In this document: one piece after another, positions 1-5,466 of the stretch
Numbering within the stretch: the stretch's first letter is position 1
Layout of the letters: each line of letters opens with the position of its first letter
NCBI GenBank assembly: GCA_002343545.1
Contig: DDRA01000031.1
Coordinates: forward strand, 21,593 to 32,204
DNA length: 10,612 nt
Source: Bacteriovoracaceae bacterium UBA2428
GTDB taxonomy: Bacteria > Bdellovibrionota > UBA2428
Direction: 5' to 3'
The notes under the pieces: generated by a model
Told to the model about the DNA's origin: nothing
What the model saw: only the letters and a program-made list of their open reading frames with translations
Database searches by the model: none
Translations under genes and position numbers: made by a program

Positions 1-66
1 GTCAGGTTCCTTTTGGTTCAGCGCGCGCGTCAATTGACGCAACTGCTGAACCAAAAGGAACCTGAC
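1..66. repeat. Compound inverted repeat with REP-like core, at left window edge
   Basis: Bases 1-22 are the exact reverse complement of 45-66 (22-bp arms). The centre, 27-40, is itself a perfect 14-bp palindrome (GCGTCAATTGACGC) on the same axis; only 23-26 and 41-44 fail to pair. The right arm runs into a smaller imperfect hairpin at 53-73 (AAAAGG, nine bases containing CCTGAC, CCTTTT), and the left arm shows the mirrored remainder GTCAGGTTCCTTTT cut by the window edge. From memory, AAAAGGnGTCAGG-type hairpins resemble REP-like sequences linked to RAYT (IS200-like) transposases; this is recollection, not a search result. It lies 10 bp downstream of the OppC-type stop codon, so it could also end or stabilise that transcript. 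The full element probably extends left of base 1. Confidence 0.8.
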
Positions 67-75
67 GCCTTTTCC

Positions 76-966
76 TCAGCGTTTGACCGATTTGGGATCG
101 AGGGCGTGCTGAAGGCCGTCGCCGATGAAGTTGAACGCGACGACGACGACGAGGATGCAGAAGCCCGGCAGGAAGACGAGCATCGGCGCCGCGCTCAGCG
201 TCTCGAGGCCGTTGTTGAGCATGTTGCCCCAACTCGCGAGCGGGGGCTGGATGCCCAGGCCGAGGAAACTCAGCGCCGACTCGAAGAGGATCGTCTGGCC
301 CACAGCGAGGCTCACGGCCACGATGACGGCCGGCAACACCGAAGGAAGGACGTGGCGCAGGATGATGCGCGCGTCGCGCATGCCGAGCGAGCGCGCGGCC
401 GTCACGAACTCCATCTCCTTGAGCTGAAGAATTTGGCCACGAACCAGACGCGCAACCGTCATCCACGAAAAGAGCACGAAAATAAGCACCATCTTCGTGA
501 GACTCGCGTCACCGTCCGCAAAGAAAAGCCCGAGCCCCGGAAGCTTCGCGAAGTCCATCGCGGCCAGCAGGATGAGCACGGGCAGCAGCGGGAGCGACAA
601 AAGCGCGTCGGTAAAGCGCATCAGGAATGCATCCCAGAGCCCGCCGTAGTAACCCGCGATCGCGCCGATGATGACGCCGACGATCATGGAAGCGACGGTC
701 GAGAGCACCGCGACGCCGACCGAGACCTGGGCGCCGTAGATCAAGCGGATCAGGAAGTCGCGCCCGGCCTCGTCCGTGCCGAGCGGGTGACCGTTGCCAG
801 GCGGGGCGTAGCGCAGCAGGATGTCCTGCGCGTAAGGGTCCAAGCCCAGCGCCGCCCCGATGGCGGGCGCGAAGATCGCGATGAGCGCGATCGCGAGGAC
901 CGCCCAGAGCCCCCAAAGGCCGGCTTTGTGTTCACGAAAACGTTCCCAGATGAGTCGCCATTCCAT
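76..966 (-). CDS. Peptide ABC transporter permease, OppC/DppC type
   Basis: Inner-membrane permease (296 aa) that pairs with the OppB-type subunit to form the channel of a periplasmic-binding-protein-dependent peptide importer. Visible: an N-terminal OppC_N-like segment with the first membrane helix at about residues 15-40, the family signature GTDEAGRD (63-70), several further membrane helices, and the cytoplasmic EAA coupling loop (about 186-208, EFVTAARSLGMRDARIILRH) that contacts the ATPase. Length is normal for the family. The start is the ATG at 966-964, preceded by a GAAGGAAG-type ribosome-binding site; the gap to the upstream permease stop is 17 bp, so the two are one transcript. Opp, Dpp and Nik subfamilies cannot be separated by eye, hence no symbol. 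The stop is followed almost at once by the inverted repeat at 1-66; ATPase subunits, if linked, lie beyond the window. Confidence 0.94.
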   Translation of the reverse strand: MEWRLIWERFREHKAGLWGLWAVLAIALIAIFAPAIGAALGLDPYAQDILLRYAPPGNGHPLGTDEAGRDFLIRLIYGAQVSVGVAVLSTVASMIVGVIIGAIAGYYGGLWDAFLMRFTDALLSLPLLPVLILLAAMDFAKLPGLGLFFADGDASLTKMVLIFVLFSWMTVARLVRGQILQLKEMEFVTAARSLGMRDARIILRHVLPSVLPAVIVAVSLAVGQTILFESALSFLGLGIQPPLASWGNMLNNGLETLSAAPMLVFLPGFCILVVVVAFNFIGDGLQHALDPKSVKR

Positions 967-983
967 GTCGCGCTTCCTTCAAA

Positions 984-1955
984 TCACTTCAGCTTGATGC
1001 GGGGATCGAGCATCGCGTAGCAGAGGTCCGCCACGAGGCTCGCGATCAGAACGCCCGCGCAGCTCACGACGAAGGCGCACATCGCGACGTTGTAGTCGTT
1101 GCCCAGGATCGAGTCGTAGAGCAGCTTGCCGACGCCGTTGTAGGCGAAGACGGTTTCGGTAATGACGGCGCCCGAGAAAACGCCCGAGAGCCCGAGCGCG
1201 ACGACCGTCACGACCGGCAGCATGGCGTTGCGCACGCCGTGCTTGAGGATGACCTGCACGGGGGCGAGGCCCTTGGCGCGCGCGGTGCGGATGTAGTCCA
1301 TCGACATGACCTCGATCATGGCCGAACGCGTCTGCCGCACCCAACCCGCGATCGTGAGGAGCGTGAGCGTGAGCACGGGCAGGATCATGTACTTGAGCCG
1401 ATCCAGCACGGCCGCCCAGCCCGACAGGTCTTCCATCCCGTCGACCGTCTGCACGCCGCCCGCGGGTAACCAGCCGAGCTGCACGCTGAAGAGGTAGATG
1501 AACATGAGGCCCAGCCAAAACGACGGGGAGGAAACCCCGACGAAGCAGAACATGTTCACGATGTAGTCGATCTTCTTGCGCGGCATGACGCCGACGAGGA
1601 TCCCGAGCGGGATCGCCACGACGAGGGCCACGAAACTCGAGAGCAAGCCCAACCACATGCTGTTCAAGAGACGCGGCCAGAGGATTTCCGTCACGGGACG
1701 CTGGTACGTGCGCGAGTAGCCCAGGTCACCTTGCACGGCCGCGGCGGCCCACTTCACGAAACGCTCCGGGATCGGGCGGTCGAGACCGAGCTGGCGCTTC
1801 ATCTCGAGGATGTTTTCGGGGTTGCAGCGCGGGTTCGCGGCGCAGGCGATGTCGAGGGGATCGCCCGGCATGAGCGCCATCATCGCGTAGGAGACGAAGC
1901 TCATCAGGACGAGCACGAAGAGGGTCTGGGCGACCCGCCGGACGATAAAATTCAT
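984..1955 (-). CDS. Peptide ABC transporter permease, OppB/DppB type
   Basis: First permease (323 aa) of the importer. The N-terminus (MNFIVRRVAQTLFVLVLMSF) is the usual OppB opening: a short basic cytoplasmic segment, the first membrane helix (about 9-29), then the family motif PGDP (30-33). Further helices follow, and the EAA loop is at about 220-247 (DYIRTARAKGL...HGVRNAMLP). The C-terminus DPRIKLK is typical of the family. The periplasmic loop after helix 1 carries a close cysteine pair (C38 and C44, CAANPRC), which could form a disulfide. The ATG at 1955-1953 is kept because the protein begins exactly where OppB proteins begin, but no clear Shine-Dalgarno sequence precedes it. Instead a 10-bp hairpin (1958-1984) stops two bases short of the start codon, so translation may be controlled or inefficient. 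Confidence 0.94.
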   Translation of the reverse strand: MNFIVRRVAQTLFVLVLMSFVSYAMMALMPGDPLDIACAANPRCNPENILEMKRQLGLDRPIPERFVKWAAAAVQGDLGYSRTYQRPVTEILWPRLLNSMWLGLLSSFVALVVAIPLGILVGVMPRKKIDYIVNMFCFVGVSSPSFWLGLMFIYLFSVQLGWLPAGGVQTVDGMEDLSGWAAVLDRLKYMILPVLTLTLLTIAGWVRQTRSAMIEVMSMDYIRTARAKGLAPVQVILKHGVRNAMLPVVTVVALGLSGVFSGAVITETVFAYNGVGKLLYDSILGNDYNVAMCAFVVSCAGVLIASLVADLCYAMLDPRIKLK

Positions 1956-1957
1956 AG

Positions 1958-1984
1958 GGGGCCGACCCTACACTGGCCGGCCCC
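1958..1984 (-). promoter_or_regulatory. GC-rich hairpin directly before the OppB-type start codon
   Basis: On the minus (coding) strand GGGGCCGGCC pairs with GGTCGGCCCC over 10 bp (one G-U) around a 7-nt loop, and only two bases separate the stem from the ATG at 1955. No free AGGAGG-like sequence is left upstream; the nearest G-run, GTAGGG, lies at the loop/stem junction. The stem would cover the 30S landing site. The start of the coding sequence contains TTTT, but it lies several bases past the stem inside the gene, so I read this as a translational or RNA-stability element rather than a terminator. Function is inferred. Confidence 0.6.
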
Positions 1985-1995
1985 GAAAAGTCACT

Positions 1996-2099
1996 AGAAC
2001 TCGTTTCAAATCCTCGTCTGCAGCGTACTCGGTCGACTCATGTACAGGCGTACATTTCGCTCCCTCGGGCCTTGCATCCGAGGCCCTGAAACGAGTTCT
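1996..2099 (-). promoter_or_regulatory. Structured spacer between binding protein and permease genes
   Basis: Long-range stem: 1996-2008 (AGAACTCGTTTCA) is the exact reverse complement of 2087-2099. Inside it lie two overlapping 6-bp hairpins: A, 2067-2072 with 2081-2086 (GGGCCT/AGGCCC), and B, 2063-2068 with 2078-2083 (CCTCGG/CCGAGG). They share bases, so both cannot form at once. A further small hairpin is 2040-2045 with 2050-2055 (ATGTAC/GTACAT, 4-nt loop). No T-run follows any of these on the minus strand, so a simple intrinsic terminator is unlikely. By analogy with the malE-malF spacer, it may give more binding protein than permease by RNA processing or attenuation; that is inference. 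No ORF or known riboswitch core was recognised. Confidence 0.55.
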
Positions 2100-2111
2100 T
2101 GTTTCGTCGAA

Positions 2112-3824
2112 CTAGCGGCCGGCCACGGCGCCGCCGCCGAGCTTCCAGTACTCGATCGATTGGGTCGAGTAGAACTGGTGGCCGTTGAGCTGGTAGCCCG
2201 TGATGTTCGCCGGCGAGACCGAGATCTCGGCGCGCAGGTAAAGCGGCATGGCCGGCAGTTCCTCGGCGTAGATCTGCTGCAGGCGTTCCATCAGCTGCTT
2301 ACGCTTGGCGAAGTTGAACTCGTTCGGGATCTCGTTCAGGAGCTTGTCGGCCTCGGCGTTCTTGAAGGAACCGCCGTTCTGGCCGCCGTAGGAGTTCTTG
2401 GCGGTCGGGATCTCGCCCGAGTGCATCGTCGAACGGGGCGGGTTATCCGGGCTCGAGACCCACGCGAACATCGCGAGGTCGGGCCAGATACCCTTCTTGA
2501 CGGTTTCGCCGAAGAACACGCGCGCGGGTTCGTTCTTGATCTTGGCTTCGATGCCGAGCTTCTTCCACTCCGACTGCAAGAAAACCTGCACGAGCTCGCG
2601 CGTCTTGTTCTGCGCGGTCGTCATGAGCGTCAGGCTGAGCGGCTTGCCGTCTTTCTCGCGAATACCCTTGGCGTTCAGCTTCCAGCCGGCTTCGTCGAGG
2701 AGCTTGGCGGCGCCCGCGGCGTCGTAGGCGTTCTTCGCGACCTTATCCGTGTAGTACGGATCCAGGGGGTGGATGTTGTGGAGGGCCACCGGCTGGCGGC
2801 CTTCGAAGAGCGCCTGCACGAGCTTCGCGCGGTCGACGCCCTGGACGAGGGCGCGGCGGACGCGCAGATCCGAGACGATCGGGCTCTTGTAGTTGAACGT
2901 GACGTGTTCGTAGGTCGGTCCCTGGCGGAAGTTCACCTTGAACTTCTTCTTGAGCGCGGGGTTCGCGTTGATCCGCTTCTCGAGGGCGAGGGCCTGGTCG
3001 AAAGCGACGCCCAGCTCCGAAATCATGTCGATCGTGCCCGAAAGGAGGTTCGCCTCGAGGGTCTGCGTGTTCGGGATGAGCTTGAACACGACGCGCTCGA
3101 AGGCGGGCGCTTGGCCGAAGAAGTTCGGGTTGCGCTCGAGCGTCACGTGGCTACCGAGCTTAAGATCGGCCACGCGGTAGGGGCCGTTGTAGAGTCCCGG
3201 CGTGAGCGGGTTCGAGTTGAACATCGTCTGCTTCTCGTAAGCGCCGGCCGTTCCCTTCGTCTTCTCGAAGACGGGGCCTTCGATGTGCTTCGGGATGATG
3301 TAGAAAGTGCCGAGCTGGTAGAAGTCGTAACGCGGCTCCTTGAAGGTCATCGTGAACTTCTTGGGATTCTTCGCGTCGACCTGGATGTCGACGATCCGAT
3401 CGTAGATGTCCTTCTCGCCGACCGAGACGTTCGGGTTCTTGCCGACCGTCCAGGCGAACTTGACGTCCTCGCCGGTGACCGGCGTGCCGTCGCCCCACTT
3501 GGCGTCGTTGAGCTCCCAGCTCACGACGAGGCGCTTGTCTTTACCTTGGGTGACGATCTTCGCGAGCTTGTTCTCGAGGCTCGGGAGCTCCTTGCAAAGC
3601 ACGCAAACCCATTTCCAGTTGGAGTCGATCGTGACGAGGCTGCGAAGCACCGTCTTCGCGATGAGGCTCGAAGCCGCCATCTGCGAGATCACGGGGTTCA
3701 GGGCTTCGAACTCCTGCGAGATCCCGATCGTGAGGACTTTCTTGTCCTGCGCCGAAGCCGGGCTTACCGCGACGGCCGCCGCGAGAACGGCTCCGCTCAA
3801 AACGAACGCGAAACGTTGGAACAT
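2112..3824 (-). CDS. Periplasmic peptide-binding protein (SBP_bac_5, OppA/DppA-like)
   Basis: Solute-binding protein (570 aa) that captures peptides in the periplasm and delivers them to the two downstream permeases. Residues 1-25 form a Sec signal peptide (basic MFQR, hydrophobic core, cleavage after SPASA before QDKK). There is no lipobox cysteine, so it should be soluble in the periplasm of a diderm. The mature part has family-5 features: an early segment W..C..C.ELPS (about 70-82), WELNDAKWGDGTPVTGEDVK (about 104-123), NPYR/NGPYR- and RNPNFF-like strings in the middle, and VRRAL..GVDR (the hinge-side motif) further on. Unusually it has a CVLC pair (C74 and C77) where many relatives lack cysteines. 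The ATG at 3824 is chosen for the signal peptide and the TAAGGAG ribosome-binding site nine bases before it. It heads the operon; a 156-bp structured spacer follows. Exact ligand is unknown. Confidence 0.93.
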   Translation of the reverse strand: MFQRFAFVLSGAVLAAAVAVSPASAQDKKVLTIGISQEFEALNPVISQMAASSLIAKTVLRSLVTIDSNWKWVCVLCKELPSLENKLAKIVTQGKDKRLVVSWELNDAKWGDGTPVTGEDVKFAWTVGKNPNVSVGEKDIYDRIVDIQVDAKNPKKFTMTFKEPRYDFYQLGTFYIIPKHIEGPVFEKTKGTAGAYEKQTMFNSNPLTPGLYNGPYRVADLKLGSHVTLERNPNFFGQAPAFERVVFKLIPNTQTLEANLLSGTIDMISELGVAFDQALALEKRINANPALKKKFKVNFRQGPTYEHVTFNYKSPIVSDLRVRRALVQGVDRAKLVQALFEGRQPVALHNIHPLDPYYTDKVAKNAYDAAGAAKLLDEAGWKLNAKGIREKDGKPLSLTLMTTAQNKTRELVQVFLQSEWKKLGIEAKIKNEPARVFFGETVKKGIWPDLAMFAWVSSPDNPPRSTMHSGEIPTAKNSYGGQNGGSFKNAEADKLLNEIPNEFNFAKRKQLMERLQQIYAEELPAMPLYLRAEISVSPANITGYQLNGHQFYSTQSIEYWKLGGGAVAGR

Positions 3825-3833
3825 AGGTTTTCG

Positions 3834-3840
3834 CTCCTTA
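3834..3840 (-). promoter_or_regulatory. Ribosome-binding site that fixes the binding-protein start
   Basis: TAAGGAG on the minus strand, nine bases before the ATG at 3824. It rules out the much longer in-frame reading that continues upstream to about 4511, which has no signal peptide at its start and lies antisense to the YihY gene. Confidence 0.8.
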
Positions 3841-3874
3841 TCTTTGCGAAAGGGGTCCGAGAATCGCTCGAGAT

Positions 3875-3899
3875 GACTCCAGGCCCCGGAGTCCGTCAA
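3875..3899 (-). promoter_or_regulatory. Possible -35 hexamer and adjoining dyad upstream of the binding-protein gene
   Basis: On the minus strand TTGACG (3899-3894) resembles a sigma70 -35 box and is immediately followed by a dyad (GACTCC, seven bases, GGAGTC; 3875-3893), a possible operator. No convincing -10 box lies 16-18 bases downstream, so this is only a candidate, located about 50-75 bp before the start codon of the peptide importer operon. Confidence 0.25.
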
Positions 3900-3982
3900 A
3901 AGCGTCCCACGCGAAGATATCAGAGGCCCACCCCTTATGCACGTTGCGCCTAAAGCTTCGGGGGCCTCCCGACCACCCATGC

Positions 3983-4012
3983 GATGCGCGCATCCGAAGA
4001 TCGCGCTAAGAT
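3983..4012 (+). promoter_or_regulatory. Candidate promoter with palindrome for the YihY-family gene
   Basis: A perfect 12-bp palindrome, GATGCGCGCATC (3983-3994), lies just upstream of a -10-like hexamer TAAGAT (4007-4012). The ATG at 4020 follows seven bases later, so transcription would begin at or next to the start codon. No -35 consensus is present and the palindrome occupies that position, which fits an operator or activator site. There is no Shine-Dalgarno sequence before the ATG. Predicted by eye only. Confidence 0.35.
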
Positions 4013-4019
4013 GCCCGCC

Positions 4020-5354
4020 ATGGCCGCCCAGACCCAGCAAATCGAAACGATCGCGAAGCAGATCCGGGATCTCAAGGAACTCGAGACCCAAGACCTTTCG
4101 AAGCCCCGGCGCTTTTGGCTTAAGACTCGGCGCTGGGCCCTCATGCTCCAGCACGAGTTCGTGCGCGACGAGATCGGCGTCCGCGCGGAATCGCTCAGTT
4201 ACCTCATGCTCTTCTCGATGCTGCCGCTGCTCGCCGGACTCTTCTTCATCTTCTCGATCTTCACGCGTTTCGGCTTCGTCTCCGAGGCCCTCGGCGGGCT
4301 CGTGGACCGCTTCCTGGCCACGATCCCCGAGGAACACCGTGGCTTCGTCATGGATTACGCCGTCCAGTTCAAGGACACCTACCTGGCGAACCTCACGCAG
4401 AAGAGCGGCAGCCTGGGAATCTTCGCGATCCTGATTTTGGCCTGGGTCGGCCTTTCGGCTTTCCTCAACATCGACCGCACGCTCAACCTCATCTGGAAGG
4501 CCGAGAGCCAACGCCCTTGGCTCGAGCAGGTCCGCAATTTCCTCTTCGTTTCGGTCGCGGCCCCGCTAGTGCTCGTCGCGGCGGTCTCGATTCCCTTCGT
4601 GCTCCGTCAGATTCCCGCGACGGCCTACGTCCTCGACCACGTGCCGGGCATGGCGACGCTGCTCAACGGCGCGATCCCGATCGCCCTCCTCCTGCTGACC
4701 TTCTTCTTGCTCTATCGCTACGTTCCCGTGCGGAAGGTTCGTTGGGCCGCGGCGCTCGGAGGAGCCTGCTTCACGGCCGTCTTGCTGCAGCTCGTGAACC
4801 TCGGCATGAACCTCTACTTCCGCATCGGCACCCAAACGGCTTACGGCAAGGCCGCCGTCGTTCCGCTGCTCGCGTTCTGGATCTACGTCACGTGGCTCGT
4901 CATCATCCTCGGCGGCGAGATCTCCTACCTCATCCAGCAAGGAGACGAACTCACGGAGACCTCGGGCGACGCGCCCACGCTGCCGGAAGTCGAAGGAACG
5001 CTCGTCGTGCTCGCGCGACTTCAGGCGGCCTTCGCGCAGGGGCATCCGCCGCTGCGCTTCGAAACGCTGCGCGAAAGCGGCCGTTTGAGCTCGGACTCCT
5101 TGCGCCGCGCGCTTCGTTTTCTCGTCGCGCGCGGGCTCATCGTCGAATCGGCCCGCGGCGCGCGCGGCGGCGATCCGCGTTACGTCCTCGCCCGCGATCT
5201 CGCGGGCGTTCCCGCCGACGAATGGCTGCGCGAATACCTCGGCGCCGCGCGCGGACTCGACGCGGGCGGCGCGTGGAACCGGAACCTCGAAGCTTGGTTC
5301 GCCTCTTTCAAAGAAACGTCGCTCGCCGAGCTCGCACGCCCGTCAAAGGGCTGA
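4020..5354 (+). CDS. YihY/BrkB-family inner membrane protein with C-terminal winged-helix-like region
   Basis: Multi-spanning inner-membrane protein (444 aa) of the YihY/BrkB family, long misnamed ribonuclease BN; its molecular function is not well established. A charged N-terminus (1-50) precedes the family core. The signature segments are AESLSYLMLFSMLPLL (57-71) in helix 1, about six membrane helices up to residue 305, and RYVPVRKVRWAAALGGA...AYGKAAVVPLLAFWIYVTWLVIILGGE (233-300), with the conserved Tyr-Gly and the glutamate near the last helix. Residues 320-400 are soluble and resemble a winged helix (LARLQAAF, LRFETLRESGRLSSDSLRRALRFLVARGLI), as in longer family members. Start choice: ATGs at 3984 and 4011 are also in frame, but 4020 sits seven bases after a TAAGAT -10-like box, consistent with a leaderless start; 3984 remains possible. 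Divergent from the peptide importer operon. Confidence 0.88.
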   Translation: MAAQTQQIETIAKQIRDLKELETQDLSKPRRFWLKTRRWALMLQHEFVRDEIGVRAESLSYLMLFSMLPLLAGLFFIFSIFTRFGFVSEALGGLVDRFLATIPEEHRGFVMDYAVQFKDTYLANLTQKSGSLGIFAILILAWVGLSAFLNIDRTLNLIWKAESQRPWLEQVRNFLFVSVAAPLVLVAAVSIPFVLRQIPATAYVLDHVPGMATLLNGAIPIALLLLTFFLLYRYVPVRKVRWAAALGGACFTAVLLQLVNLGMNLYFRIGTQTAYGKAAVVPLLAFWIYVTWLVIILGGEISYLIQQGDELTETSGDAPTLPEVEGTLVVLARLQAAFAQGHPPLRFETLRESGRLSSDSLRRALRFLVARGLIVESARGARGGDPRYVLARDLAGVPADEWLREYLGAARGLDAGGAWNRNLEAWFASFKETSLAELARPSKG

Positions 5355-5466
5355 CGCCGTTTAAGGCTTATTAGGCGATTCTCCGCTCCGCTTAGCCCGA
5401 CCGCCCCTTACCCTCGGGGCCCGAACCCGTTAACGTGTTTCTGACACCAAAGGGGGAGGGTTCAAT
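5355..5466 (+). promoter_or_regulatory. Spacer before the protease gene, with strong ribosome-binding site
   Basis: A 112-bp non-coding gap. AGGGGGAGGG (5451-5460) is a strong ribosome-binding site six bases before the ATG at 5467. Upstream are a short palindrome CGTTAACG (5428-5435) and a 4-bp dyad GTGT/ACAC (5435-5447). I see no convincing -35/-10 pair and no intrinsic terminator for the YihY gene, only weak 4-bp stems without a T-run, so read-through into the protease gene is possible. Confidence 0.5.

Noticed and set aside
13..1020. Plus-strand frame of 335 codons across the OppC-type gene
   Set aside because: Its product is almost entirely charged (Arg, Glu, Asp, His), the complement of a membrane protein; the minus-strand frame has the EAA loop and membrane helices.
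2040..3953. Open frame of 637 codons on the plus strand
   Set aside because: It lies antisense to the peptide-binding protein gene, has Arg/Leu/Val/Glu-rich low-complexity composition typical of reverse-complement shadows in GC-rich DNA, and shows no domain.
3825..4511. N-terminal extension of the peptide-binding protein reading frame
   Set aside because: It would put the TAAGGAG site and a perfect signal peptide in the middle of the protein and is antisense to the YihY gene.
4020..5354. Annotation of the YihY-family protein as ribonuclease BN
   Set aside because: RNase BN activity belongs to a different, soluble RNase Z-type protein; the membrane family got the name by mistake.
5428..5451. 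Weak likeness of GTTTCTGACACCAAAG before the protease to the REP-like motif at 1-73
   Set aside because: Only a short TGTCAG-like core is shared (reverse strand), with no long arms or matching flanks; probably chance or part of the promoter.
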